64,000 bases of DNA from Rotaria macrura (taxonomy: Eukaryota; Rotifera; Eurotatoria; Philodinida; Philodinidae), in NCBI GenBank assembly GCA_900239685.1, contig OENT01000614.1, positions 1-64,000 on the forward strand. Direction: 5' to 3'. The stretch's first letter is position 1. Every line of letters begins with the position of its first letter. The translations under genes were made by a program, and so were the position numbers. Below are positions 26,513-40,400 of the stretch, piece by piece. Under the pieces are notes generated by a model. The model searched no databases and had not been told where the DNA came from. It saw only the letters and a list, made by a program, of their open reading frames with translations.

Positions 26513-27756
26513 TCTAAAAATGAAAATTTATTGGATAACAAATTTTATGATGATTTAATTTTGCTTAATGCTTAATATATGATGAAATAATAAGGATTCG
26601 CTTTGTATTTGATTGTATAAACAACAATAGAAGAACCAAGAGATTAACGTAGAATTTTTCATTTTTATAACAGTGAACAGATACTTTGGCTAAAGATTTT
26701 ATAGGGAACAAATAGCTAATGAGCCGAGAAATTGTCTCGAGCATGTATTACTTACCTTAATATATATGCATTTATTTGTATAAGTGAGACATAGAGAGAA
26801 AGAGCTGGTAGATTGAAGATTGATTAATAGAGCGAATATTATATCGATGGACAATGGACCTCAAAAGAGAACCTTAATTTATAAAGTGAGTGAGCAAATG
26901 GGAGGGAAAGAAAGAAACAGAGAGAAAATATCTGATGTATCCGCACAGTTAGTTTATTGACACAACTAAATGAGAAGGACTGTTCAGCCATGGGCCAAAA
27001 GAAAAGGAGAGACAGAAAGAATAATACATGGCATCGCGTCTCCTTTCTTCTCTCTCCGTTTTATGCACGTATATATATCAAACACATGGGAGCAGACAAT
27101 TGTATATGTATATTATTCTCTGGGCGCTATTTTATAGAAAAATAATGATTGTGCCAGTCAGTAAAAAAACGAATCTATACAAAAGGATACGATAAACAAC
27201 CTTTCGTTGTAACTATTCAACGAGGATATGAGCGATGACAATGACGGGTCTCTTTCGATTAAGTAAAATATGACGAATCAATCTGTCGCACCAATAACTT
27301 CTTTTTCATAAAATATTACGAAGACCTCCGTATAAATAGTTCAATCGCATATCAATAATTCGATTAGTTTGTCTCGCTTGACGTTGTTATTTAACATTAT
27401 TTAAAATATTAAATGAAGTGAAAACAAACCGTAAACATCATATCATCTCATAAATGTTAATGGACTTGATATGAACAGAAAAAAAGAGAACGAGAAATTC
27501 AAGCTTAACCGTAACCTGAACAATATCAAGGCTATTGCATATATGAATAATATATTTATGGCGAACATATGCATTAAAAAAATGTTACGTAAAATCTAGT
27601 ACTATCGTCATCCATTGAGAGCGAATAAGTATGTTTATCTCTTCAACTGATGGCTATGGAGTAGTACTGTTGTCGTAATAGGTAAACGAAAGATTAGGAT
27701 AGCATACATATGTGAGTTGCGATGAAAAGTCAAAGTCAATTGTATAATTGAACTTC

Positions 27757-27775
27757 GTCTCTCTCTCTCTCTCTT
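27757..27775. repeat. (TC)n microsatellite
   Basis: A perfect pyrimidine dinucleotide run between the Toll-like receptor and ATPase beta genes. A related CT-rich run lies near 28399-28417. Confidence 0.8.
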
Positions 27776-28503
27776 TCGCTTTCGCTCTGTGACTTAAAGA
27801 GATCAACCATTCTATAAATGAAGAAGAAATGATGAAACACCTGTAGACATGTTTGACATTGAGACTACTTATTGCATGGGCGATAAAATCTCTTTCCTCG
27901 TTTCTTCTTCGACGTCTCAAAATAAATATGATACAAAGGAAAAGAAATCAACTATGATTGAAAGAACATCCTACTTATCCAGAGATGTCTTATGTCAACA
28001 ATAAAATCGAAAAGAACATGTTATTCATCTACTATTCACGTGTCTTCAAGGTTTCTTAGTTAAAAGTAAAGAATAGAAAAAAACAGATATTCAATCTAAT
28101 GAGAATATTATATGAAATCTAAGTGAGTATATTATAATTGTTCGATGACAAAGAATGAAAAATGCTCTTCAGACATAGTTGAAAGGTACTTACGAAATTC
28201 GTTGCTTTCTTCGATTGAAGAATAGACGAATTGACGATACTAATTTGTTAAAAGATGTTTACAATAGGTGTTGATATGGAATGGACATTAACATAGGTGT
28301 GTATGAAATGTAGTAAGTAAATACTATCGACTATCGATTTGATGACAACATTGCTTGGCTAGTCAAATTCACCATTGATTGTTTTACAAGTTTTATTCTT
28401 TCTCTCTCTCTCTCTCCCTCACACCCTCTCTTTTCCCGTTTAGTATATGTAACCTATTAAAATATTTTCCTTTTCCCGTGTTCTTTCGTTTGCAATACAT
28501 ATT

Positions 28504-28522
28504 TATATATATATATATATAT
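28504..28522. repeat. (TA)n microsatellite
   Basis: A perfect TA dinucleotide run in intergenic DNA. Confidence 0.8.
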
Positions 28523-29195
28523 GTAAACAAAGAACAAAGCGCTGAAATGAGAAAGAACAATGTTAAAATATGTCATTAGTTTAATTCAAGGTTCTTTTCT
28601 TTTCAAGAAGTGCACGACGCTCGTTAAATAATTTATGAAGCACACATTCGATTATGTACATCAGTACAAATCAAATAAAACAAAAAGCAAGACAAAAAAG
28701 TCGTAAATTTAAAGCATTCTGTCTGATGATGATATAAATAACACTTAGCATGGACACTTTTCATTCTGTCAGACCAATGTAGATAATGTGCATTTTATAC
28801 TTTGTTCTTTTTCTTTTATTCTTAAATGCAAGGTTACTTCCGTTATTCTGTTTCTATCGATCGTCAATTGGTACTTAAGAAGCAAAAAAAAATCCCCAAT
28901 TGATTATATATCTTATAGCGGGTCATTGAATTTCTGAACTGTTTGTTGCATCATCGATGCCGTTCAATTTGCTCTTTCGTTCTCACATGTAAATGATCAA
29001 ACTTGACAGGCAAATATATAAATGAATCCTTCCATATTTATTTAGATAGGTCATGAATTTAATTGATGACATGGATAATAATTTAAAATTAATAGCCTTA
29101 GCACAACAATTGTTTTTTTGACAATATAGTTCCGTTTCCTTTCTTTCTTTTCATTGATGAGAAAAAAAGCGAGAAATGATTGAATACACATACAT

Positions 29196-29212
29196 ACACA
29201 CACACACACACA
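29196..29212. repeat. (CA)n microsatellite
   Basis: A perfect CA dinucleotide run, preceded by an imperfect (TACA) stretch, about 0.5 kb upstream of the ATPase beta start codon. Confidence 0.8.
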
Positions 29213-29702
29213 TCGGATGAGTCAAGCGACAGATTGAGTAATTTAAATCAGTGCATTTTTTACCACTTGATTGTCTATGAAACTGACGAAAAGAAACACA
29301 TATAGGATAAAAAAAGAAAATCTCGTTTAATGGCTTCATGTTGTTATCGCTTATATATGCGTGTGAGTTGCATAATGTGATCGATTTGTTTGAATTTCAA
29401 GATGTCTAAAGTGGTTCAAAAATACATTTCTATTAAAATTGGGCCAATTTAATCGATTGCATGTCGATTAATGCTTGGTTTTTATTTTCTTTTTTAAGAA
29501 TTCAATTAGTTTAGCAACATTTTGGATAAATGTGAAGAAGCTACTGCCGATTGAATGAAGAAAAAAGAGCACGCATGTAATATGATCGATCGACAACTGA
29601 CAACGTAGAGATAAGATGTTTTTGGATCATCAACTATGATAGTAAAAGAAAAGGAGGAGTAAAAAGAAAGATGAAATCACAAGTAAGAAAAGAATTTGAT
29701 CA

Positions 29703-31681
29703 ATGGATTCTAATGTCGAATCGTTTGAAAACACACTTTTAACAGATCCATATATCGTTCGACCACGAACATTACTTCGATCACCATTATATCCAATAAA
29801 AGAACGAAGAGACGATATTTTAATTAAAGATGGTCCTTTAACAGGATTAGAATATTTATCTAACATAAGAAATTATGTTTGGAATCGAGAAACAAAACGT
29901 GTCTGCGGTCGAGATGGTCTCGAATGGGCGAAATTTGGTTGTTGCTATTTTTTACATACGTTTTCATTAGGGATTATTTTTTCTTCACTTGTTATTGTCT
30001 ATATTTTGCTACTTGATAAAAAGACACCAAGAAGACTTGGCAATGATACTGCATTAGCATTCGATGGTGGAATTCATCCAGGTAATAGAATTTCACAAAA
30101 TTATAGGCTTTACTGTGAGAAATCGAAAGAATTATATGTGTCACCAAAAGTTTCTTGTAAATTTTTATTCTTATTCAGTAAAAATTTCTTCGTTTTAAAA
30201 TTACTACGGATAATCAATAGAAACTGTACATCTACGTATTTAAGTCATGAACTTCAATCGAAAACACGAATTTTAGATGAGTTCACAACTCTGAATAAAT
30301 ATTTCTTTATCAACATATTATCATTGAAAAACGTGCAGAAAGGCTTATGAATAACGATCACTGCAGAAAGCAACATTAGAAAACCTATCTTACTTTGTCT
30401 ACGATGAATAGTTGTCGTTTTTATAATTGTACGGTTTTCAATCGAATTCCATTCAGCATAGAGCATAGGATTTTGATCTGACAGCTTTATTCAAATGTCA
30501 TTCTGTGATAGAATTCGACTTAAATGAGTTGAAATTATGAATATTCGATTGAGCATAATTCATTCCTTGAATTATTGAGAATTTACTCGAATAATCACTG
30601 AATACTATAGTTCGTTCGTTACATAACAAATCGACGACCTTGTTCTCAGCTCAACTGTTTTAATAGAATACAAATTATTTATTTCTTCCTTTTTTTTTGA
30701 ACATATAAAAAATCAACGACCTATTTCATGAATGCATTTTGTATTATTGAGCATGGTAATTATTGGTACGCGAATAATTGCAATGAAAGATCCAGATGGT
30801 TTTCTTCATAGAAAAAGAAATCAGATGCATATTCTCACTTGAAAATTAATAATCATACATCTGCTATATCTTTCTAATGTTAATCATTCTATGAAAAACG
30901 ATATACCATTTGTTTTGATTAAAATCACATGATTATACGATTTTTGCTCACAAAATGAAAAATGTAATGTTAGTTTTTAGGCCTCGGCTTTCGACCGCAG
31001 CTGTATATAGATCGTTCTATTATAAAATGGCGAAGTTCACGTAAAACAGGTCATGAATCTACTGGTCAAATGATTGATAATATACAAGAATGGGGTAAAA
31101 TGTACACGGTTAAAGATCTACATTATCAACAAATGATCGATTGTGCATCAATGCCACGTCATTTATTAATCAATTATTTTCGTCAAGGTCTTTCATGTAT
31201 ATTGTTGACTACCGATATGAGACCTGGCCCTAATCCATGCACGAAACCGAAGAGCTTTGGTTACAATAAAGGTCGTCCATGTGTTATTATTAAGATCAAT
31301 CGAATCTTCGGCTGGGTACCTGAAGCATATCAAAGTGTAGAAGAAGTGCCCACTGAAATTCGACATTTATGGACACCAAATATGAAGAATTTCATCTTAA
31401 TTAGATGTACAGGACAACATCCAACCGATGAAGATCATGTTTATCAAATTGATCACATATCAATGTTAGGTAATAAGGGCATTGGTGGCGTACCAACATA
31501 TTATTATCCATATTTAAATCAACCTGGTTATCGACAGCCTTATATATGGGCACAATTTGTTAAAATCGAATCTAACGTTTTAATAAATATTGTATGTCGT
31601 GCATACGCAAAAAATATTCGTCAAAGTACACATATTGAAGATATGACTGGTGCTGTGCATATTGAATTATTTTTCGAATAG
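29703..31681 (+). CDS. Na+/K+-transporting ATPase subunit beta
   Basis: The beta subunit of the P-type sodium/potassium pump; it is needed for folding and plasma-membrane delivery of the alpha subunit. Two exons, 29703-30081 and 30981-31681, join as CCA G|GC to give 359 aa; the 899-bp intron splits the conserved segment IHPGLGFRP. The layout is that of a type II membrane protein: cytoplasmic N-terminus with a basic WNRETKRVCGRDG segment, one TM helix at about 79-104, then a large ectodomain. Family signatures seen are PGLGFRP just after the TM and the cysteine-bearing block RPGPNPCTKPKSFGYNKGRP with CVIIKINRI following. At 359 aa it is somewhat longer than the usual 300-320 aa because of an N-terminal extension. 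The stop lies only 83 bp from the SF3B2 stop on the other strand, so the 3' UTRs probably overlap. Confidence 0.95.
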
Positions 31682-31689
31682 TAGGACTG

Positions 31690-31695
31690 TTTTAT
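31690..31695 (-). terminator. Probable poly(A) signal of SF3B2
   Basis: An AATAAA hexamer on the minus strand about 70 nt past the SF3B2 stop codon. It lies only 9-14 bp beyond the stop of the convergent ATPase beta gene. Confidence 0.6.
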
Positions 31696-31764
31696 TCACG
31701 AATAGAAAAAGAAAACACAATTTATACACAAAAAAACAAAAACAACAAGCCAATAATAGACAAG

Positions 31765-34700
31765 TCAAAATTTGAATTCTTTCATTTTTTTAGCCGTGTT
31801 ACCACCTTTGGTATTTGTATCTGTTTGTTTACTTTTGCGTTTCTAGAACAGAAAACAAATCAATAAATAGTTGATATGAAAACATGCGAAGAATCAAACC
31901 TTATTTTGTTTGTTCAAATGATCTGTAACCAAATCACTCAGATCTTCTTTTGCCAATTCTTTATCTTTTAATTCTTGTCTATATCGTGCTTCAAGTGCTT
32001 GACCACTCATATCAAGTTCATCAGGATTAAGTGCAATATCAACACCACCAGTTGTATCCGATCGAGTTGTTGATGATTGACCCATTTGATCTTTTCGTAT
32101 TGCTTGAAAGTCATAGACACGGTTTGTTGATAGTAACGATGATTGTCCAATGCCAACATTTTTCTCAGGTAAAACAGTATAAAGTGCAGGCGTTGTGTCA
32201 CCATCCATTTCAGCATGAAAACGAGATTTACGTAACTCGAACTAAATTAAGAAAATTTATCAGTTTATTGTACATCTATCTTTATTTATGTCAGCTAAAA
32301 TCTTGGAAATGAGACGAAATGGATTGAAAACAAAAAGATAGCAGACTCTTTCATAATTATATTTATCTAGTATAGAAACTGGTGGAGTCAGATACATTCT
32401 AATCTATTGGTTATAGGGTAGTTTAAAATTCAATTAAGTGTAGAACTCAAGAGTGATGAAGACACATGCAGTATTTTTTTTTGTTGATTTTAAAATCATA
32501 TTTCAGTCAAGTCGATGTGGTATTTATATTCGACGAAATGTTTCAAGCACATGTTATTTATCGTAATTGACCTAATATTAATTCTCTATACACATCGATC
32601 GATTGATTTCAAAAGAAAAAAGACATTAAATCTTTCAATGTGTTGCATTGCATAGGGCATTGATTGTGCAATCTATCAAAAATTCAACATCTTAAATAGA
32701 ATTCTCTACATGAATTTGAATCATATGTACAACATTTATTTTGTATATATTATTTATCTGATTCATTAAGAAGGAAATTATTATACCTAAGCTTAATTTC
32801 ATGTAAACAAATTCGTTAGCAAACAATACTCATCAACACACTTAAATATGATTGTCAACTTTGAAGAATACTATTATTCTTCTTCGTTTATTCCCTGATC
32901 GGCAACAATAAATCACATTGAGATTTTATCAATATAACTACAGTTTGCTGATAAAACGATAGAATACGATTTTCTAACTTTCACCAATTAAGTATATTGC
33001 TCGAAGAAATAGAACGACTATATGAACGAATATAGTGTTCATCTTGGATTTTAAACGTATTCAATATTTGAACTAAGCATCTTTCATATAGATACGCATC
33101 CAAATTTTCGAAAACAAACTCTGTAATCTATATAATCAGTGGATGATTACATTTCATACGGCTATCTTTAACTGTTTACAACATCCACAACTCAAGACTT
33201 TAGTAAAATAAAAAAGTAAGCATCCGTACTTGTTGTGGTGTTTCGGTACCAAGTATTGATGATTGTGTACCTGAGAAGAAAAAGAAAAGCAAAAGTTATT
33301 GTGAAAAAACAACTTAAAAAATACTATACTGACCACTTGGTGTAACAAAACCTTCGCTACCATGTGGTGTTTGAAATCCACCCGGATGTATGTTTTGTTC
33401 CTGCTCTGATCCTGCATGATGATGATGATGTACATGATGATGAACATGTTCAGCTGCTGTCGGTGCTGCTGCTTGTCCTTCGGTAGCTGATTCACCATCA
33501 AGACCCGTATCTTCTGTTGTTTCTTCTTCATCTGATGAACTAACGGCTTCTTGTTCTTGTTCTTCTTCTTCGATTTCTCCCCAATAGTTTTTGTCAATGT
33601 GTTCTTCTTCAGTCATACTACGAATGTAAGCAAATTGATTCGTACCGAATACATCACCATATAATGGTCGTCCCTGCTCGTCAACAGGTGGTTTACCCCA
33701 GCCACCACTATGATAACCAAATTGACAACCTTCTGGAATAGGTGCATTGAGACCTGGTATTTTCAAATTCGGATAACTTGGTGGTGGTCCATAACGTTGC
33801 ATAGCAATTAACCATGGTGGTGGATATTTATCAGCTGTTGGTCCAACTGGTATGCCAAGTGCAACACGAAGTTCTTCACTAAGAACACCTGGTTTTTTGT
33901 CTTTTAGACGTGTTTCATTTTCTTTTCCTTCATAATATAAATCTCCATGAATGGACATGCGCGGTTTTGTTTGCCAACGAAAAAACGCATCATGCAATTT
34001 TTGATAATCAATATCGATTTTTCCTAATTTCGGACGAACTTTTTCACGCATTTTTTGTTTCAATGTTTTATTTTGTTCCTTTTCTTGTAATGCTTCGCGC
34101 ATTTCCATAATGCCCGTACGACGAATAAAATCCGGTAATTGAAATGGTGGCTTTTCAATACCACGTTTACCTTGTAAGTATTTACGTTTTGCACACCAAT
34201 GTCGTGGTACCGGAACCGTATTACGTGTAGCCTAAAAGAGACAAATAAATAAATAAATGAATGCATGACGATGAAAAATCTTACTTTAAGATGAACGAGT
34301 AATTTTGGATCTTTAGCTGTAACATCAAACATTTCGACGACATCAGGTCGAATAACAAGTTGTTTTAATTGAGCAACACTAAGACGTGTTTCACGTTTCA
34401 TTTGTTTTTTCGATTTCTTTTTATTTTGTTCTTCGTCATCGGAATCTTTTTTCTTTTTATCATAATTCATTGCTTCTTTTTCATCATCTTCATCATTTTC
34501 ATCCAAATTTGTTTTATCACGTGGTAAAAGAAGTTTTGGTGCAAGAACTTTTTTACCATACTTATTATAGACATATTCACTACTATCATCGATATTTTGA
34601 TCTAATTTAAAGTTCTCGAAAACCTTAACAAAATATGAATAATTAGCATCGCTTCGTTTTATAGGAATATCTTCTGGAACATAATCGACTTCAACACCAA

Positions 34701-36600
34701 TCGTATTAGTACTTTCGTCATCATCGGAATCCGATGTAGTTCTCTTTTTCTTATCATTATTTTCTCTATTTTCGTTTTGTGATGTTATAGATGATGATAT
34801 TGCTGCTGGTTTGGATTTCTTCTTAGCTCGACGACGTCGTCGTCGTTTTTCGATATCCTTTTTTGCTTTTCGTGTTAGGTTATTTTCTGTTGTTGTATCT
34901 TCATCGGATTCATCATTATAATCATCGTTTTGTTCAATACCCGAATCAGTTTGATGATCGGCACTATGTAACTTTGTTACACGATCTTCTTCATGTTGAT
35001 TATCGCGAAATTTCAAGACGCGTTCCATGGTCGATGGAAGACGAACATCATCCTGTAGAATAGTAAACAACATAGTTATTTATGATTTGAACACGTTAAA
35101 CACAAATATATCAATAAACATACTCTACTTGGCATGGCCATGAGAGGTGGAGGACCACCACTAAAATTTCGACCGGGAAGAGACCAATCTAGAATAAAAG
35201 TATGAATGAATTTTTCTTTTTCTAAAATATGAAGAATTCTTACCGAACGGTGGCAAATTATTGTTCGACGAACTGAAACAAGCAAAAACAAAATAAAATA
35301 ATTAGTACGTAGAAATAAAAATTTTTGTTTCTAGATAAAAACAAAATCTACAGCGAGAATTTGATTAAGTGATCTTCTCAGAAGTTGAACTTTCAATATT
35401 ATTCTAAACCTAAGTTACTGAATCTCATTCGCATTCAACACATTTTATATTGTATGGACTCATACTAATCAAGTAATGTTTTCTTTTCTTTTTTAAACGG
35501 TTGTCGTAATCATTTTTCGATTATCTTTCATTGACATTCATTCGTCAGTTGTCATTTTCAATTGCTGATTAACTTTTTGCTTTAAGCTGAACTTTGCCAG
35601 TAAAATAAAATCAATTATCTTCATAGTAAAAATTTAGGAAGAAAGCAGCACTATTATACATTGTCGACAAATATATATATATAGTGAAATCGTTTTGACA
35701 CTTTTGCATAGATGATTGATCATAAGTGAATCAAGTCATGAAAGTTTAGAAGAATCAATGAATGATATTAACATCAACAGATTGAAAACAACAGAAGTGA
35801 AAGATTTGTAACTATATAAACCAGATCACTTTCGGAGTTGTCATCGTGGAAACAAACTGATTTGCAATTTTGTGCAAAGGCACTTCATAAAGAATTCGCT
35901 TTATTGATGTTTAAGACTATATTTTATATGAGATGGTTGCTGCATATTTTTCAAAATGTTGAAAATTACACAGAGATCTTGTTTACTCCTATGTCTAATT
36001 TCAAGTTTTATCACGTCGCTTCGAAGAAACAAAAAGGCAAATTTTAAGAGCAAGCCAAATAACGAAATCTATCTCTTGCCATTAATTAGACATATGTTTA
36101 CGAAAGAGAAAACCATTTATGCGAAACAAATTAGATATTGATCTTGCTATTAGTTGAAAAATTAACGATGCAGTTCGTGTATGATACAGAAGTATTAGTA
36201 TTCAATGAAACGTTTTCATAGCAACGAAATAAATCTTTTCCTGAATGTATGGATACACACAGGTCAGGGATTGAGATTCCTCATAGAAATTATTTTTACA
36301 TTGACTCAAATATTTTATTCGCCTAGATACTCAGATCAATCATTTGTCCTACCACTTTAAATATCCTTCTTGAATCACAACATATAAAAACTACTTTGTA
36401 TTCGAACATTGAGAGATAGTACCTTATCAAGATAAAAAGAAGCGCCGAACACTATTCAACTATTTCTTACATTCTATCAATACAAAGTATAAATCTTACA
36501 GAAGTACCTAATTTAATTAGTATTAATTTCATAAAATAACACGATTTCTTATTCTTGATACAAAATATACTTACGATGGTGGCGGCTGTTGATATGACAT
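31765..36600 (-). CDS. SF3B2: Splicing factor 3B subunit 2 (SF3B2/SAP145)
   Basis: A component of the SF3b complex of U2 snRNP that helps anchor U2 at the branch site; nuclear. Eight exons join without frame conflict: 36600-36575, 35272-35244, 35188-35124, 35052-34285, 34231-33334, 33270-33230, 32241-31900 and 31842-31765, giving 748 aa. The first coding exon is 26 nt (MSYQQPPPS). Residues about 41-260 are acidic and lysine-rich. The DUF382 region (about 264-390) includes PVPRHWCAKRKYLQGKRG, and the PSP proline-rich block (about 410-465) includes GYHSGGWGKPP shortly after it. The last residues are KEFKF, as at the human C-terminus. It is shorter than human SF3B2 (about 895 aa) because the N-terminal SAP/proline-rich part is nearly absent. 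A histidine-rich tract (HHVHHHHHAG) near 556-569 is unusual. Its start is 57 bp from the divergent EF-hand gene start. Introns 1 and 6 are about 1.3 and 1.0 kb. Confidence 0.97.
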
Positions 36601-36657
36601 TCTTTTGTCTCTTCTTTTATTTTCTTTCTAATAATCTACAACATAAAAATAAAAAAA
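36601..36657. promoter_or_regulatory. 57-bp bidirectional start-to-start interval
   Basis: Only 57 bp separate the start codon of SF3B2 (minus) from that of the EF-hand gene (plus). Both 5' leaders and any shared promoter must lie here or overlap the genes. On the minus strand, TTGTAG about 35 bp before the SF3B2 ATG could be a 3' splice site. No TATA box is evident. Confidence 0.6.
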
Positions 36658-37468
36658 ATGATTTCTATTATGGCTGAACTAGTTATTTCTCGTCCACAAA
36701 CGAAAATACCGACAACAACAGTAGAGAATTCACTATCCAATAATATTTCTTATCATCATGAGAAAATTTCAAATAAATTAATGACTAGTGTTCCACCACG
36801 ACTTACGTCGGAAACCGTTCGAGATATTTTAAATATTTTTACTTTTTTCGATTTAAATGCCAATCAATTCATTGAAACAAATGAATTAAAACGTATATTG
36901 AATGCATTAAATTTTAAAAAAACAACAGATGAATGTCAAGAAATAGTTCAACTCTACGATTTAAATAACGATCGAATGATTGATTTTCATGAGTTTATAT
37001 TTGCTCTGGCTCGTTTAATTAAGCATGATGTTTTTACTATATTTGATATACAACAACGATTCAAGTAAGTCAACTTTTTTTCTTTTCAATGGTGTTCATC
37101 TTCAGCTATTGACTGCCGTTTGAAGTAAATTCGATGATGATCAAGATGGAAAAATTACAATAGCTACGTTACCGATATTACTACGGAAAGGTTTTGGTAT
37201 ATCAGTTAATGATCGTGAAATATTTGAGTTACTTGCAAAATTTGATATAGTTAATGAAACGACGAAAATATCATTTGAAAAATTTATTCGTATGCTTCAA
37301 TTTGCTATTCGACAAGGCGACAAATCTCAAGTACCAGACTACATAAAGAAGTTAAGTCATCGCTGCGGACCAGCACTAAAAAATTTGCATCACAACGATA
37401 TTAAACAGCTTAAAAAAAGAATGGGAGGTTATCTTTCATCATCCATGGACGACACAATAAAACAATAA
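36658..37468 (+). CDS. EF-hand calcium-binding protein
   Basis: A small calmodulin/centrin-like protein predicted to bind Ca2+. Two exons, 36658-37064 and 37126-37468, are joined across a 61-bp intron (AA|T), giving 249 aa. The first two loops are canonical: DLNANQFIETNE and DLNNDRMIDFHE, each with acidic or Asn ligands and Glu at position 12. The third loop, DDDQDGKITIAT, spans the intron; it has the central Gly but Thr at position 12. The fourth is degenerate (FDIVNETTKISFEKF). So probably two strong Ca2+ sites, both N-terminal. An extra 60-residue Ser/Thr/Asn-rich N-terminus and a basic C-terminal tail (KQLKKRMGG) have no assigned role. An AATAAA signal lies a few bases after the stop. The partner is unknown. 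Confidence 0.9.
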
Positions 37469-40400
37469 GTAAATAAATAAAATAACAGAAATGCTATTCT
37501 ATTGGATTTTGCAATGTAACAAATGAATTTTACAGTTGATCATGTCGCGACATCTATAAAGTTAGTAATCACACAGCAATTGTCATTTTCGAACGCCATC
37601 TGAATGAATTGTCTAAATTTAGTAGTGCATCTGCTGCACAAAGATAATTGCATTGTAAGATGAAAGATGGTGTCCTTCTCTATTACAAAAGTGTTTTGCG
37701 ATGTCTTATCAAAGACGTTGTTCATAAATTAGATTGTTATGTTTTTGAATTTTGTAGGAAACAAATAGATTCTTTGAATGTAATTTGATGCGAATAAGAT
37801 GCAAATGACAAGAAGATTGATGTAGTACTTTTTGTATCTAATCATAATGAAAAGGCACAAAAACTAAAGCTACTTGAAACGATGGTATTAAATTGACATG
37901 TAGTTCAATCCAGGGAATCTTTTTGTACATAAGTCAAAAACTTTAATCTATTCTCGGTGATGTTGAGCTTGTTGATACGGATATGCTAAGGATCAGATAG
38001 AAACGATTATTATATCTTTTTATTACACTGTTGAATGTATGACGGTATTTCCGTAATTGCATGGTACTTAAAATTACAAGAAAATGAAAATCAATTAATA
38101 CCCATAGAATGTTTTTCTTTTCCTTTGTATGCTATAGTAGACAATGAACTACCTGTGACATTCCTTGTGATCTGTCGATGCAGGATTTCAAGAGGTAAAA
38201 AAGAAAACTGAAAAGTATATCACACGTTTTAAATAATGTACACGATCAAACATCCTATTTAGAAGAATCGAACACGAAAAGGGAATGCATTCCATATGAC
38301 AGACCTGTATCGAATATTTTAATAATTCCGCCATCGATAATGCGAAAAAAAGATTGATGTGTTTCATATTTGATAGTCACAGCTTTCTTTAGAGTAAGCT
38401 ACTCATCTCGACAGTTTATTAGATTATTTCAATTTACGAAATGATCTCGAAAAAAAACCAAGAAACGATTTTAATTTGATGTCTACTTAATATACCATAT
38501 CGTTTGCATGAATCTATTCAGTTTACTTGCCATCCGTAAGTTATTTTTTGACAGTGTATGGATGAGATTAATTAATGTAAGAAAACTCTTCATAGAAAAA
38601 GGCGTATTTTAATTATGAATTCTAAAAAAAGAACTTTTCAGCTTTTATTGACGAACGAATTCATGGAAACTATGCCATTTTCGCATCGAAGTCTATTCAA
38701 TAGATATTTTGCTGCAATTCTCAGTGTCAGTGAAGTATCTTTCAATGTTGATCATGAGATACGATAGTATACAATAGAAACTGTTGTTCAAGTATGATTC
38801 ACAGAGAAATCTTGATTCGTAGGGTTAAAATATTCATCACCAACCCTAAGTTATCAGTGAAGCTTTTTTTCTTACTCGAAAACACTGTTTTATTACAGTT
38901 CAATCTATTGTTTGGTGAAAGTAGGAAACGAGCTCTCACTCAGCAGTACAGTAGTATTTTCATATGTTCCATTCAATAAACTATTTGCCAAGGTAAGATC
39001 ATAAATGATGCTAATTGTTAAATGTAAATATCGTCTTATGGTTTTGTTTTTCTTATTGAATTTAAAAGATAATTCATCCTGCCATTGAGAAATTTTATCT
39101 TGCTTTCGAGATGAATAACTAAAATGGTTTCTAAAAACTAGGAAGAATTAAAGCTTACCCATTTTAATATTTAGACGATCCATTCCAAGCGTTGATGATA
39201 GAAACATAATATTAAAATTCTTCCAATGAATAGAAAAACTGAAGTATTGTTCTTCATCCTTGTAAATATTTCCTGTGACGTTAGCGTCGAAACTCTAGTG
39301 TTAATCAGTGCAGCGACTGTTTAATAATCGTGTAAGAAAGAAAACGGATTGCTTTGATTTCTAGCAAGTACTTCATACATAGATGGATCATTCATCTTTC
39401 TCCAGCTTTAAAATGAAAATTTCATTAATAAATCACTAAAATCAAGAGATGATTACTGTAAAATATCGATAGAGTGAACTGTTCACAGAAATAATTGGAG
39501 TATATATAGATCATGAACAATACTCAGACAGATGCGAAAATATGAGAATCGAATTTCTAAGGAGGCTCAATTAGAATAAGTATGCGATAATCGATCTGAA
39601 GGGCAACAAGAAAAAACGTTGAGGCGTAATAATGTAATTTCATGGTGCTCTTACTAGTCACTAATCTTCGAACAAGATTGTTGTTGTTATTCACAGATGG
39701 TTAGATACACCTTGAAAGCAATTATCAGGAAACTATAAGATTATTATGAAAAATACTGAGAAAAAAAGTATCAACAAAAATACAGTACTTACGATAACAT
39801 CAAAACGACTTGTTATCCAACTTTTAAAAGATGTTATGAAATGAATACCAATTTTACAGCTTGTTTAGGAATAGTTATTAATTACTATTGTTATATTACT
39901 CAGTATCATTCTTATTCTTCATTGATAGATTCTCTGATTTTTGACAATGTGTAAGCCTTTATCGTTGTATTCGAAGCTATTGAAGATAACGAAATGGGAT
40001 AGATAAAATGAAATAAAAAATTTTGTCATCTCATGTCTGGTGAATATGATTCACGTAGTATCGTTTCAAAGATGTTAATAGAGCATTATATACTATTGAA
40101 AATGAAAAATTTCTTCATATCCAAGATAAAATGGTAAGTATAGCATGTGAAAGCATTTTATAAACATTAATTAGATTGAGAAAATAAAAATATAGATAAT
40201 TTAATATTCAGTTAATAAATATATTTTGTTGAAGTAAGTTTGATATTCGAGCCTGTTTGTAAGATGTAAAAATGATGAACCGAATATGCTTTTCTAGGTT
40301 GAAAGGAAAGTTCTGTCTCCTTTGAGTATTGACGAACAAAAAGCAAAAATCCTCATTCAAGATTGTCAGGGGCACACCCTAGAGACATCGCAACATGCAG

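Larger units (their letters stand above)
26513..29702. other. Intergenic between divergent genes, microsatellite-rich
   Basis: This interval lies between the start of the minus-strand Toll-like receptor and the start of the plus-strand Na+/K+-ATPase beta gene, so it should carry both promoters. No supported coding region was found. It contains CT, TA and CA simple repeats. Confidence 0.5.

Noticed and set aside
32031..32312. Plus-strand frame
   Set aside because: Antisense to SF3B2 exon 7; His/Gln-rich shadow translation.
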